NCBI GenBank assembly: GCA_951394045.1
Contig: OX595990.1
Span: 2,038,549-2,102,548, forward strand
From: Nitzschia sp. DOCU1
Lineage: Eukaryota; Bacillariophyta; Bacillariophyceae; Bacillariales; Bacillariaceae
Direction: 5' to 3'
DNA length: 64,000 nt
Below, in pieces: positions 1 through 11,672 of the stretch. A program made the position numbers and the translations under genes. The stretch's first letter is position 1. Each line of letters begins with the position of its first letter. The notes under the pieces are model-generated. The model did not search any database and had not been told where the DNA came from. It worked only from the letters and a program-made list of their open reading frames with translations.

Positions 1-634
1 ACCCGACGGAAACGATGGGAATTCCTCGTTGTTCAACTCTTGATGACCCAAGACTATATACTTGAGTCCAAATATTTGCGGTTTGATACAGTCGGGCGGC
101 GGGGTTAGCAGGCGATGATGGTAATACGGCCGCGTTGGTGTGGGGACTCACGCATGTCCCATGCCCTTTGCCATTCTCCTCCTTGGCTGCGTCGCGGCAT
201 ATCTATCAAGGACATGGCAATGCAGTCATTCTTTGGTCTGAACGATTTGGAATGGTGTATTAAACGTCTGCATCAACCAGCTTCTCTAACGAAGTGAGGA
301 TTGTCACTTCAGGATTCCACATCGCCCCGCGTCTGCATCAGAAAGAAGGAAAATGACCAAAAGAATGTCGAGAGCTGAGTCAGCAAGAAAACGAAGAATG
401 AACGGTATCCTTTTTTCGAAGGAGTCAAAATGGTGGATCTACTACGAGAGCATTGAAGCATATTGCAAACGAGTATGAAACGATACAATGTTCGTGTTCC
501 ATACATTATACTACAACGTAAAGACGCAAAACGTCACCATTCCAGCTAGCTCTATTAGCTACGGTAGACTTTAAGTGCTCTGTACGTCTAGAATGTTCAC
601 GCACCGGCCGTGTTCGTTGAGATAGTTTCTGTCT
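1..634. other. No gene recognised
   Basis: No reading frame here resembles a known protein on either strand. The stretch lies downstream of the decayed GCN1 remnant and is probably non-coding or too decayed to read. Confidence 0.5.
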
Positions 635-3245
635 TTAAACTCTCCTGGCGTCGATGCATGGGCACGATCCTAGCAAGCTCTCACCATTCAATGCCTTGTC
701 AGAATGATGGATCAAGCGAAATCGCCATGCTTGTATCACGCAATCGTTGGCAAATTCAGCATCGACGTGCCATTCCCCGGCAACTTGCTCTCTACCAGCT
801 GAAACGACCACTGCCCCCTCCTTCCTCCGATTGGAGGCCTCGCCGTCCTCGGGAATCTTCTCTTTCGACAACTCTCCCAGTATATCAGTGTCGAAGATAC
901 CGTTCTTACGAATCTTGTCCAGCAGGGGTAGCAAAAATGCGATGGCGACTTCATCGCCCCCATACATCGCAATACGGTCACCAAGCGTATCTCTGGACAC
1001 ATTTTTCACACTTTCTTCCATATCAGCGATTCCATACGCCATAAGAAAGCCCGTCAACAGCTTGAGAGAATCCATGCCGACTTCAACTTTTGACGAGGAG
1101 AGGGCGGCCAGAGCGTGGAGAATGCCTAGTCGGGCCGAAACTTTCTCAGATGTGTCTTTCTCGGGTGGTGGTTTAACTGGGCCCGTTTTGAACTAGCTTT
1201 CGAGAGCAGCTTGATCCAAAAGTGCGCTTTTGTTTGGGCATCAGCAATGCTGCAGCGGAGGTCGTCTTCTTGGTCTTCTTTGGCTGTCCGATTCCAGCGA
1301 CTTGAAGCGAAGAGACCTTGACATTTTGGGAGGCGCAATCGCAATTGCTCTTGTCTGTGGTAAGCTGGGCAACGACGAAGACCATGCGCTGGATTTGTTG
1401 GCGGCGATGGAACCGGGGCAGGATTCAATGTACGAGCTGCAAAGCTTCTGAACGTTCTTGTTTACCGACGTTGAGTGCGCTGCCATTCCCCTACCAAACA
1501 CCTCTGCGGCTGCCGCGATGGACTTGTCCTCGCTGTATAACAGCGGAATCAAGGAAATAGCATACATAGGGGAGGGTGGGGGGATATCGTTACCATCGGG
1601 TGCGTCTTCGAGTCCGAGTCCTGGAGTGTCGTGGATGTTCCCCAAGTTTTCCGCGCTTCCTTCCGAATTGGCTCGTCCTTTTCAAAGCAATTGAGCCATA
1701 TCCGATTCTCGATCAGCGGGTTATTCTTCACCACTTTCTTGTGACTTGCACCGATTGCACCGAGTGCTCTCATTGACGCAACGCGGCAGTGTTTGGGTCC
1801 CAAAGCACCCCGTTCGTCAAGCAGCGCGGCCAATTCGGCCGTTGACAATCTGGGACCGGAAGATTCGGATTCTTCGTCGGTCTGATAGCACGCCACTAGC
1901 GTGTCATACGGGCTCGGATCCACAAACGTTTGGGCACGATCGTGGCGCAAAAGTTCCAAGACACTTGCAATCATGTCCACTCGAAGAGAGGCAACAATAG
2001 GGTCTTTCTCTTCACCTGCCAGCATCAACGTGTGTCGTTCCAATACTCGAAGGGCGGCTTCGCAACCCGGGGTGGTTCTGGGTCCTTTCAGAGCGGCCCT
2101 GATCACAGGGAATAAGAATGCAAAGGATGCTCCAGATAGCTCCTCTTTAAATTCGTCCATTTCAAATATTGTTGTCGCCGCCGGCTCGCAGGGAGATATA
2201 GAGCCCCTCGGGCTCTTTCTCTGTAGGGGGGGGGGGGGGGGGCACAGTTTTCATCTGTTTGCGAAAGCATGTGACTAGTGCAAGTGCCATCATAGGAGCA
2301 TACGTCTCCTCAATTTCATAGATGCAGGTAGCCAGCGTGGTCAACTTTGTAAAGGCCTTTTCCTTCGGTCCTGGGATCGCCTGCATGGCCGGGCAGTTTG
2401 ACACAGTAAAAGTCACAACCCCCTGAGAAAGGAACGGTAGACAGGAATTGCCGACTTCTATATCCGACTGTGCAAGCGGGTGTACTGCAGACATGACTCG
2501 CGCCTTGTTCGATTCCGAGATCTTGATCGTTTTTGTCTTCCAAGCTGCGGCACGCCAGCCGTCATGTTTTCGAAGGCGCAATTGCCTTTGGCTGTGAAAC
2601 GCTGGACAAAGACGACGACGATAATGTGCTAGAATTGTCGTCTGCTGCGACGCTTTTGAATGTTTACCGACGTCGAGTGTGCTGGCATTCCTTCTTAGCA
2701 ACAAACGCCTCGGCTACGGCAATGTGTCCTTGCTGCATTGTCGCGGAACCTAGGAACAAGTTTGCATAGGGGATGGTGGGGGGATATCGGCATATCCAAT
2801 CGGGTGCGTCTTCGAGTCCGGGAGCAGTGACGTTTCCGTGCTTTCCTTACGAATCGGCTCGTCATGTCTCGAAGCATTATCCGATTCTCGATTCTTGTGA
2901 GTTTTATTGCATCATCGAGTACTCTTATTGACGCAACGTGGCAGTGTTTGGGCCCGAAAGCATCATCCATTAGCGCGGCCCATTCGGCCGTACATGCTGT
3001 GTGAGGATTCTTCATCCGTCGGAAAACACAAGCAACTGCCGAATCGTACGGACGGGTCCACAAACTATCGATGATGGTCCGAACCAAGACTCTTGCCATG
3101 CATCAACTCGAAGAGAAGAGGCAACGATATTTTTTGTTTGTCGGCATCGAGTGCGCCACCATTCCTCTAGCAAACACCTCAGCTGCGGCTACCGCAATGG
3201 ACTTGTGGGAGAGAGCGATTTCTCTATTGGGGAACCGACCGACTC
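635..3245 (-). pseudogene. GCN1: GCN1-like pseudogene, fragmented and partly tandem-duplicated
   Basis: GCN1 is a very large HEAT-repeat protein that binds ribosomes and helps activate the eIF2-alpha kinase GCN2. Minus-strand frames here resemble a short internal part of it. The best piece is 2160-1549, with FAFLFPVIRAAL, then ALLDERGALGPKHCRVAS, then LIENRIWLNCF. It continues in other frames near 1645-1440 (SVNKNVQKLC) and at 1075-800 (AFLLPLLDKIRKNG, then RRKEG). A second, more damaged copy of the same segment occupies about 3060-2570, still reading FGPKHCHVAS and IENRI. A third stub near 3210-3127 repeats only the SIAVAAAEVFARG part. Frameshifts, stops and a long G run break it. No complete gene is possible. 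The family call rests on remembered GCN1 motifs; the duplication is directly visible. Confidence 0.7.
2226..2242. repeat. Run of 17 G
   Basis: An uninterrupted G run inside the GCN1 remnant, read as prolines on the minus strand. The reading frame changes here between the frame ending at 2162 and the one starting at 2160. Either a slippage indel or an assembly length error would explain this. Confidence 0.85.
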
Positions 3246-3697
3246 TCAATCAGTCTCGTCGGCAGGGTTGGAGAGTCCTCGATAAAATCCATAGATGGTA
3301 CTCGTACTGACTGTACAATAGCAAGAGTGGAGTATCGCTAGCTCATAAAATAGAGATGAAGTAGAATGGTATTTCATGGTCAACGTTGTCACCACAACAA
3401 AAGTTTCGTTATGTCTGTGCGCCCGCCCGATAGAAAAAGGCGAGAAAACGGCACACACGTCATGAATGAATCATCATCATCGACGCGATATTCCCTCCAC
3501 CGCATCGCGTCTACACTTTTACTTTTCCTTCTTCGTTACTGTTTTCGTTGCAGCAGCCAAAGCAAATTCAGATAGTATTCATTCTTGAAAACCTTTTGTG
3601 CTGGGTCTTGTCTCTACTAGTAGTCAACGACAACGATTGCTTAGGTTGAATATTCTTTCTGACTTGGAAACAGCTTCTATATCGCTACGTTTCTGCA
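3246..3697. other. Intergenic, upstream of the gene at 3698
   Basis: No gene is seen. It should contain the promoter and 5' leader of the plus-strand gene at 3698. No clear TATA box or repeat was found. Confidence 0.5.
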
Positions 3698-5248
3698 ATG
3701 ATTCGAATCAAACAAGAACCGATTGATATCTCGGAAGATGATCCGCCCACTCCTCTAAAGCAAGAGGTGGAACTCGATGAGAATACAATCGACTCGTCCT
3801 TCTCCAGAATGAACAGCCGATTCCGGGACTTTGTTCAAACTGTGAAAGAATTGTCGGACCGGATGAATCAGATGGACAACTTGTTGAGCCAAGAATCGAT
3901 TCTGGAGTGCAAACGGCTGCTCCATGATTTCCAGGAGATCCTGGACAAGCAGATACCGGAGACGCGGGATGAGCTCAATGCTTCGACGTATGAGTTCGAG
4001 GGGTGTCTCATTGATGCATTGAAGCGCCCAAGAGCTGGACCCTCTGGAGAAAGTTTGAGAGGGGAAAAGAGGCGACGAATAACGTTGTCGTCGGATGACT
4101 TGAGCAATCGGATCATTCCTCCAAGCTTGTCGGGTGAGAGTCGTGAGGCGTCGCTGCATGTAGGGGGTGGTGAATCTAGGACTGTAGGAGGCGAGAGCTG
4201 CCCCTTACCACAAGTGCCTGCCCCACAAGAACCAACCGATGATTTTCTACAACCCGGGCCTAGATTTGTGGACCATTGGAATGCTAAAGAACCAAATGCT
4301 AGTAGTTATGTACCGGGGACAGAAAATACCATTTCGACTGGACAACAACCTCCACCGCCGCTAAAGCAACTGTCTATTCCGTTCGAGTCTGGTTTTGAGA
4401 ACAAGGTTTCCAGCTACGCAGCTTTAGCTGAAAGACCGACAGGGGTTGCACACGAAACACACCAAGAGATTGTGCACAAAGAGTATGCCACTAGAATTTT
4501 ACCACTCGACAATCGCAGGCAGTCCTTTCAACGGGATCACAGTCTCCCTGATCCCTCTGATCGAGACGCTGGAACCAGTACCACAACTGACAACACTACC
4601 CTCCACCGAGGTGAAAAGGCTCGGCGAAGATCCCTTGGAAGCACAGAACGTGACAAACCAGGTACAGAGGAAGCCGTGACGACCACACTCAACCATCCAC
4701 GGCGGAATCATTCCCCTCCTTCCTCGGCGAGAGGATCCATCGTTCGTCCACCTGGACCGAGATTCCCGATTAAGCACTCGTGTGGAAGGACCCGGGAGGA
4801 GTTAGATCGCATACTAGTTTCCAAGGACTATTCAGAGCTCAAATTCGGGCTTGCACGGTTTGGACAAGGGAGCAGCATGTTCCCTCGAAAATCGAAGGAA
4901 AGAATTAAGCAGATCGTCCTACCGGCCTATGCATGTGATCACTTCATAACATCTCGTGAAGAAAATCAAACTATTTATGTTTTTGGTCACGGCCAGACCA
5001 GCCGTGGAATCGGGCGACATTTAATGCTCCTCAGACTTCCCATTGCTCTCTTTTTAGATCCTGAAGATGAAAACGAGCGAATTTACTACGTTGGTCATTT
5101 CAAAGTTGTTGAATCATCAGAAACCATATTTGCACCAAGGGATAAGATGCAGCAGAATGGCCGGGCAGTATGCATGTCCATCGATTTGAAGTTCTCTTTC
5201 TACAATGAAAATTTGCATGGCGCAATAAAAGCAAGAGGGAAAAACTGA
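3698..5248 (+). CDS. Unrecognised protein with SUMO-type motif and conserved C-terminal domain
   Basis: A 516-residue single-exon protein that I do not recognise. It opens with RIKQEP, which fits the psi-K-x-E SUMO-attachment consensus, followed by an acidic stretch. Residues about 30-110 are charged and probably helical (SRMNSRFRDFV, then LLHDFQEILDKQ). A basic KRRRI near residue 125 could be a nuclear signal. The middle (about 150-340) is low-complexity and rich in Pro, Ser and Thr. The last 165 residues form a compact, probably beta-rich domain starting near PPGPRFPIKHS, with PIALFLDPEDENERIYYVGHF inside it. A convergent paralogue lies at 12497-5541 and is very similar at both ends. The start is the only ATG before the conserved RIKQEP block. 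A chromatin or DNA-binding role would be a guess. Confidence 0.8.
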   Translation: MIRIKQEPIDISEDDPPTPLKQEVELDENTIDSSFSRMNSRFRDFVQTVKELSDRMNQMDNLLSQESILECKRLLHDFQEILDKQIPETRDELNASTYEFEGCLIDALKRPRAGPSGESLRGEKRRRITLSSDDLSNRIIPPSLSGESREASLHVGGGESRTVGGESCPLPQVPAPQEPTDDFLQPGPRFVDHWNAKEPNASSYVPGTENTISTGQQPPPPLKQLSIPFESGFENKVSSYAALAERPTGVAHETHQEIVHKEYATRILPLDNRRQSFQRDHSLPDPSDRDAGTSTTTDNTTLHRGEKARRRSLGSTERDKPGTEEAVTTTLNHPRRNHSPPSSARGSIVRPPGPRFPIKHSCGRTREELDRILVSKDYSELKFGLARFGQGSSMFPRKSKERIKQIVLPAYACDHFITSREENQTIYVFGHGQTSRGIGRHLMLLRLPIALFLDPEDENERIYYVGHFKVVESSETIFAPRDKMQQNGRAVCMSIDLKFSFYNENLHGAIKARGKN

Positions 5249-5540
5249 TCCCCGCAAAGGTTGGGTCTTCGGCACCGCTAAAGGTAGGTGCGTGCTCAAA
5301 TGGTGCCACAACTTTGATAATTCGTTCTGCATCTGTGTGTAAGCACTCTAGCTAGTAGGAATTTAGTTTTGCTTCAATTGACTGGGGTATGCAGTCCCTT
5401 GCTATGGACTTTGAAGTCCGAACTCCCACATTGTATCCCGACAACTATCCTACTACCGTAGCGTGATTCATTTGACAAACAACAACGGTCCATCGTCTTC
5501 TTTTTCCCGCCCCAAGTTAGATTTGCTTGAAGCATTATCT

Positions 5541-6422
5541 TCATCCTTGTTGGATTGCAAGATGCAGATCTTCATTGTACCGCAAGAACTCTAAATCAAT
5601 GGTCATATGTACTTGTCGTCCATTGTGCCTCATACCATCCTTTGGCACAAAAAAGGTTGCAGAAGACTTTAAGATTTTGAAGTCACCAACGTAGGAAATG
5701 CGGTCACCTTCGGGATCAAAGAAAAGAGGGATAGGATTTCTGCGCTTCAATAGAGCTGTTGTGATTTGCTCACCGGTCTTCCCAGCCTTAATATATATTT
5801 TCTGTTTCTCGTCTCGGGAAGATATGAAATCATCACATGCATCGGGCGTCAGATTAATTTGCATAAGTTTTCCCTTCCTTCTTGGAAACATACTACCCCG
5901 ATAAAATGGTGAAAGCCCGAACTTGAGCGCTGATCCTTCCTCACTGCCGCCTGCCAGGATTTCATTTAGTTCCTCACGGGTCTTTCCACGTGAGTGCTTA
6001 GTTTTGAATCTTGGTCCTGGACGTCTGGCCAAGGATGGGGAGGGTTTTGATCATGACCTTTTGCGTGTGGGCTCCATAGCTTCCTCTGAATCTGAACTGT
6101 CACTTCTAATGCTTCCATGGGATCTTTGCTGATCCCTGTCACCAATATGCGATTGTGCAACCTTGACTGGTGGGCTTTCCCCGCCAATGTGGCATGTTGC
6201 GTTCGAGGAGGCATGGTCGCCCACAACTCGGAGCCAACTGTGGCCTGGGGCGACATCAGAGATTATCAATTCCTGGCACGCAGGTGAATTGTAAGCTGTG
6301 ATGCTCGTTCCAGTGAGTTGATCAGAGGAAACAGGGAGACTGGGATCTCGTGGAGGAGGCTGCCAGCGATTACCGAGCCCTGTGGGGCTTTCACTGGACG
6401 CCACAAAGTTTGCACAATTGCT
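5541..6422 (-). pseudogene. 3' half of disrupted paralogue of the 3698-5248 gene
   Basis: This encodes the C-terminal part of a second copy of the gene at 3698-5248, in convergent orientation. The conserved end domain (RRPGPRFKTKHS through PIPLFFDPEGDRISYVGDF) is intact down to the stop at 5541. The 5' half lies at 12497-11974, beyond a 5.55-kb Copia element. Across the junction the frame runs S-V-S-N-C-A-N-F when the element and one target duplication are ignored. A second lesion is an in-frame TGA at 6053-6051, just upstream of the end domain and in the same frame as it. The copy is therefore broken twice. Confidence 0.85.
6418..6422. repeat. Target-site duplication TTGCT (left copy)
   Basis: The five bases TTGCT directly precede the left LTR and recur at 11974-11978 directly after the right LTR. 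A 5-bp duplication is typical of Copia integration. Confidence 0.95.
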
Positions 6423-6705
6423 TGTTGAAACCACGCGCAACCTCACTAGTCCTCGAACCCAGTCAGAGTATCGATCCAGACCAGGCTTATTGTCTATCGG
6501 GAGACCTGATATTCTTATGCAAGTCGGATTATTTTTAATATAATGACAGCCTCTCTACTCTTTTGTTTCTCGTCCGCCATCGTCGATAGTTCTCGAGTGA
6601 CTGGGGGAGGCCGTCCACGTGTTTTATTGTTCCATGCGGTTTTACTGATGGTATGTGTGTACGTATGCGTCGGCACCGTACCCTTAGTATTGTCGACATT
6701 CAACA
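6423..6705 (-). repeat. Copia element 1, 3' LTR (left)
   Basis: A 283-bp direct repeat of 11689-11973, bounded by the 7-bp inverted ends TGTTGAA/TTCAACA. It is the 3' LTR because the element reads leftward. The purine-rich stretch before it on the minus strand (GCAGGAGTG) is a weak polypurine tract. Confidence 0.95.
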
Positions 6706-6726
6706 CACTCCTGCGGTGCTGATGCT

Positions 6727-7476
6727 CTAGTTGTTGTTCATGATGGCATCTCGGAACTTGGTGAAAGCGGCGCCTTGTAGTGGCTTCGTGAAGAAATCCC
6801 CGATCATCATCTCAGTCGGACAGTGCTGCAGTGTTACCTCTCCGCTTGCGATTCGGTCTTGCACGAAGAAGTATCGAATGTTGATGTGACGAGTCTTCTT
6901 GCCACTTGATGCTCTTCCATTTTTTTCTAGGAGCATTGCGGTTTTATTATCCTGGTAGAGGCGGTTCTCCTGGACTTCGTAGCCCTGCGCCTCTAAAAAA
7001 TATCTCGTCCAGAGCGCCTGTCCAATCATGTCGCTCATTCCTATCACCTCCGCCTCAGTGGAGCTCTTGGCATTCAATTTATGCTTCGAAGAGTTGGCAT
7101 AGGGCACTCCTTTGCCCATTGTCATTGCCCCACCCGTATGGCCTCGCATATCTGGGTGCACTGCATATGACGAGTCAATATACCATTTTATAACCAATGC
7201 GTCATCTGCCTCCAGTATAAGCGGCATATTCCTGGTGCCTCGAAGATATTTCATGGCACGGGTAAGTTTCTTGTAATCGTCCTTGTCTGGCCCCCGTACT
7301 CGTGTACTCAGGAATGCCACTGCCGTTTGTATGTCTGGGCGTGCACGCTTGCAGAGAAATAGAAGTTTCGCCGTCACGTAGTGGAAAAATACACTGTCAT
7401 CTTCGGACAGTGGATCAGCTTTCTCGTTGACTTCGAACAGATGGCTGGCAGCTGGCGTCACAGACTCCCCGTCCAT
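6727..7476 (-). pseudogene. Copia element 1 pol, RNase H part
   Basis: The C-terminal end of the pol polyprotein, with the Copia RNase H signature: WYIDSSYAVHPDMRGHTGG, KSSTEAE, YQDNKTAMLLEKNG, then the closing DFFTKPL. It is one frame off from the RT segment that ends at 7458. A single missing base near 7480, in a run of C, accounts for the break. The stop lies 21 bp before the 3' LTR. Confidence 0.9.
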
Positions 7477-10238
7477 GATGGGGGCATTTCCTCGAGCATC
7501 TTTTCAATGTAGTCGAACATTGTGATTTGCACTTTTCCTGGCAAGGAATAATCAATCGTCATCCCCAGATATTCATGAATGTCGCCTCGAGTCACCGAGA
7601 GCGGTTTGCGTTCGCCATATTTGTGCTCAAGAGTTTCAATGAATGAACTCACTACGTCTGGGTCCTTGTGTGATATCTTCAGATCATCAACGTGCCACAG
7701 CACAGTACATTGTTCGCCATCGACAATTTTGTTGGCAACACAGGAGTCGTATGGGTTCTTCTCAAAGCCCAGGCTCTCTAGGAATGCTGAGAGGTTTTGC
7801 CAAAAAAGAAGGGCGGCTCTCAGCGTCCCATAAAGTGCCTTTTTTAGTTTGGCATATAGAACCTTCTTTTTTCCTTCGACCTGGATGTGCTTGCGGTACA
7901 TGCTTGGGTTGAGCTTGGCGAGCAGTTCAGCCATGGTACCATCGAATCGGATAAAGACAGTCTCATCCATGTCGGCCTGCATGAAGGCACCAGGCACATC
8001 CACTGTGGCTACGTCCCTGCCCTCTTTGGCATCCATGATACACGACAAAAATAATGCTTCAAGGGCCACCATTGGAGATGACGCATCGGCCTTGTCGATG
8101 AAAGCCCTCTGCTTCCTTCCATCCGCACAGCCTCTCCCCTTGATCCGGCCGCATCGTTTCTGCTTCAGAAACATGAGATACTGCAGGGCGCTGCGCTTTT
8201 CTTCATGAGTCATGTCAGAGCGGGGGGTCATAACGTCCATGTCGACAAGTTGCTCCAGCTCGTCTTGTACTGCCTTGACACCCTCGTTGCCAAAGACCTG
8301 CAGACCTTTTTTAATATTGTATTGCGTCATAGCAATGCCTTGAATTTCGACTGGGTCCTTGGATGGGCTTATAATTCGGGTTTCATCATTCATCTCGAAG
8401 ATTGACACGGATTTCTGCCAATAAATATTGAGCATGTGGGTCTCAATGAGTCGCTCAGGCTGGCGGCGTTCACGGGTGCTTCGTCGCAATAGAGGAGGTG
8501 GTTCCTGGTCTAGCACTGCTTCTTCGTGCATTATTTCTTCCTCGGGAACTCCTGCAATTCCTGCAATGTCTGGCGCCACTCCGTTTGGGTCTGCCATATC
8601 AGTGACATCCTCTTCGATGTCCTCTTCGTCTTCTGGATGATCTGGGGGCCCGTATTGGGTTTCCAGCGTGTCGGCAGCGGCTGGGAAAATTTCTTGGTCA
8701 TCGGCTGGCCCATAATTCTCATCGTCATCGAGGGTAGGAATTGGGTCATTGTCCGGATCGTCTGGATCCTCATCAGGATCATAGTGGTCAGAATTTTCCT
8801 CATCACTTGATCCTTCACTGTCCGATTCATCATCCATTGGAGTGTTGTCGCGCCTGGTGAATGTGAGGGTCCTATCCGCCTTATTTTGTTGGGCAATGGC
8901 ATGGACTCGGTCAATCACTTCACGTGGCATAGGCAGGGGGGTCCAGTGGGTACGGGTCAGTTGGAGTCCCGTTCTCAAGTTCATAAAATGGTAGCCGCCT
9001 TGTATATTCCCTGTTGGCCCTAGACATATAGCGCCAATGGTGCGAGACAACATGGTGTTGTCGTGCTCTTCATGTGTTTGCGCATAGCCGCCAAATTCGT
9101 ATCGGCAGTGTGCCAGGTAGTTGGCCTTCAGGCCAGTGACAATAGTTCGTGGTGAAATTGTCTTCGAGATTCCGTCACCTGGCGGCATCATATTTAGCCA
9201 AAACACAGAGAAGTACACCATTTTCTTCAACATGATGTGGGGGAATGCGTTGAAGGGAAGCGAGTTGTAAAGTGAACGAACCCGCTCTTTCACGGTGCGT
9301 ATGAACCGTTCCACCTCTGGCACGTGTTCGTCAGCTCCACAAATGTTGAGATTTATTCCCAAGCCAGCCAGATCACCACGGATTGTCTCAAATTGCCCAT
9401 CGGCAAGAACTAGGCGCACCCTGAATCCTCGTTGGAAGTATGTCTTAATGATTAGGCTGAGGCACTTGAGGATACTCTTGGCAATCATGCTCCGCATGAT
9501 TTCGGCTGTTCCGAACTTAATGTTCCTGGATATTGACATGAAAAAAGGAATTCTGTTGACTTTCATGATATCCACGCACAGTGCCACCACCTGGTAGCGA
9601 TCCACGATTGTCACGGGCAAGGGAGTTGCAGTGACGGGCACGTGTGAGCTTGCGGTCCGTACCGTCTTCCCTTTTAGTGCGCCAAGGTCGGGGCCAAAAA
9701 TGTCCTTGGCAGCCTTGATGTCATCTACTGTGATGGGACAATTCGGCAATAGATTCTGCTGCACCATTTTTATAAAGCTCCGAGTGGATGGTCGCCCCAC
9801 CATTGCCTGCAGCTTGCGGGCTTCCTCTGCGGAGGCGATGTCTCGATTGGTATAATGACTCTTTTTGTCATCAACAGTAACCACGTTGAAGGACACTCCA
9901 TTTTTATCTCTTTCCTTTTCCGTCTTTTCAGCCTTTTCAGCAATTAGGTTGAAAGAGATGCCACGCTTCTCTCGTACTTGAATCTGCACATCATGATAGT
10001 ACAATCCCATAGGCCCTGTCCTGAACTCTCGGGTTGTGCCATCATCTTTGTGCACAACAAATACGTCATCTCCTGCACTGTCATATGTAATACGAAACAT
10101 TTCCTTGGCATGCGACAGGGATATAATGTTGGCAATACCACGTGGGTCAAACCATACCTCTCCGTAGCCAGGTAGGGTTCCCATCAGTTTTGTCACTGAA
10201 GAGCCGTTGTTCGTGTTGATACGCATTGATCCCCCCAC
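7458..10238 (-). pseudogene. Copia element 1 pol: protease end, integrase and RT
   Basis: The frame starts with the remaining half of the protease (LPGYGEVWFDPRGIANIISLS). Next comes a GAG-pre-integrase segment near HYTNRD, then an integrase core with acidic residues in CVDIMKVN, VLADGQFE and VPEVERFIRT. An acidic linker and the RT follow (AFMQADMDETVF, then LWHVDDLKISH as the active-site box). There is no proper start codon. It should be translated as a fusion with gag, but the two frames are offset by one base. Expected protease residues LLRNIHEVGGS appear only after shifting back one base near 10262. Confidence 0.92.
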
Positions 10239-11662
10239 TTCGTGGATGTTGCGGAGTAGGCTGGGTTACAAAAAATATCAACATTGGATTGGTTGTCGAG
10301 CAGTAGCCATGTTACAGGGATCTTGGACTTGGCAGCGTAGTTACAGACAGCTTTGCTGATTGTGCCATGGCATGTCACGGTCCCTGTCATGTTGAAACAT
10401 TCACTGCTTTGGAAGGATCCATGGATATGAAAGCCAAACCCCTCGTATAATTCCTCGATGCCCTCGAAGTCGCCCATGGTGAGCTGCGTAATTCCAGTTT
10501 GCTCAACTGGCTCGTCATCCTCATCGTTATCACTCGTTTTCTTCCTTTTCGGCTCAGGGCAGTCTGTGGCATAATGCCCTTTTCTATCACAGTTAAAACA
10601 AGTAATGTGTTTGACGTCACGCCTTTGTTTACCCTCTGTTGCCAATGCCTCTCCATCCTGCTGGAAGGCTACACCATCGGCGTTCATGTACCGCCCCAGC
10701 GACCTGTTGGTTTCGCTTTTGTAGTATACCAGCATGTTATATGCTGCTCCAATGGTGCGTGGGTATTTGTCCACCCCTTGGCTGTAGTCGTTTTCCAAAT
10801 CAATGATAAGTCTTCCAAAGCGAGCACGATCTGCACTCAGCAGGAACATCATTGCCAGGTGCATGTCCTCGGCAGCTTGATGCGCCCTTACGAACTCGTC
10901 ATCCCTCATGTTTTCCTTGTCCCCTATAGCCGGGTCTGCTTCCTCAATTGCAATGGTCAATGCTGCGGGAGGCCTTGAGAGTGCACCTCCCACTGCCTTC
11001 ACCACATCAACCAGGCTGTTGAATTTCTCAAAGTAGGTGTGTGTGTCGACTGTTGGCTGTTGGAAATAGAGGTACAGCTTCCGCTGTGCCTCATGTACGG
11101 CATGGACCGGATACTTTTGGCTCTGGAAGTTGTGTGAGATCACTTTGATCCCTTCCAGTAGAGCTAGCGAGTCAGAGGCTTGCGAGAACGTCTGATAATC
11201 CGGGAGGCCTTGTAGTTTGGCCTGCATGGCGAGAGTGCATTGGCCCCAAATGATGGAGTAGGCCGATGCCAGAAGGTCCTCCTCGAGTTGAGATTCCTGT
11301 GTTACATATCGCTTGATCTTCGTCTTCCAGATTTCCAGGTCAGTCTCATCCGTGCCAGCCGGCTTAACTGGTTTCTGGATGGATGGCTTCTCTCCATTGA
11401 GGATGGCAATCCTCACTCCTGCTCCTCCATTGGGGTTGTTGCTTCCAATGTAGTCAGCAATTTCTTTTGTTGTCTTCGAATATTGATCTGATGATCTGCT
11501 GTCAGAGCAGTCATATACGTTTGACCCCAAGGCAGCACATTTACCCTTGTACGATGGGGCAATCGTCGTTGTTGGCCTTTTGCCATAGAACTTGCTCTTG
11601 TTCTTACTCTTTTCGGGCGTTGAGCCGTTGCTCTTCGCTGGTTTCGTGTCCCCTGTGGACAT
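10193..11662 (-). CDS. Copia element 1 gag with start of protease
   Basis: A 489-residue frame starting 26 bp inside the 5' LTR. It has a gag-like capsid region and a CCHC zinc knuckle (CFNCDRKGHYATDC), then an acidic linker, and reaches the aspartic-protease motif LLLDNQSNVDIF. After NPAY it drifts into nonsense and stops at 10193, because one base appears to be missing relative to pol. Capsid and nucleocapsid functions could still be made, but protease could not without a -1 shift. Confidence 0.9.
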   Translation of the reverse strand: MSTGDTKPAKSNGSTPEKSKNKSKFYGKRPTTTIAPSYKGKCAALGSNVYDCSDSRSSDQYSKTTKEIADYIGSNNPNGGAGVRIAILNGEKPSIQKPVKPAGTDETDLEIWKTKIKRYVTQESQLEEDLLASAYSIIWGQCTLAMQAKLQGLPDYQTFSQASDSLALLEGIKVISHNFQSQKYPVHAVHEAQRKLYLYFQQPTVDTHTYFEKFNSLVDVVKAVGGALSRPPAALTIAIEEADPAIGDKENMRDDEFVRAHQAAEDMHLAMMFLLSADRARFGRLIIDLENDYSQGVDKYPRTIGAAYNMLVYYKSETNRSLGRYMNADGVAFQQDGEALATEGKQRRDVKHITCFNCDRKGHYATDCPEPKRKKTSDNDEDDEPVEQTGITQLTMGDFEGIEELYEGFGFHIHGSFQSSECFNMTGTVTCHGTISKAVCNYAAKSKIPVTWLLLDNQSNVDIFCNPAYSATSTKWGDQCVSTRTTALQ

Positions 11663-11672
11663 GGTTTTGGTG

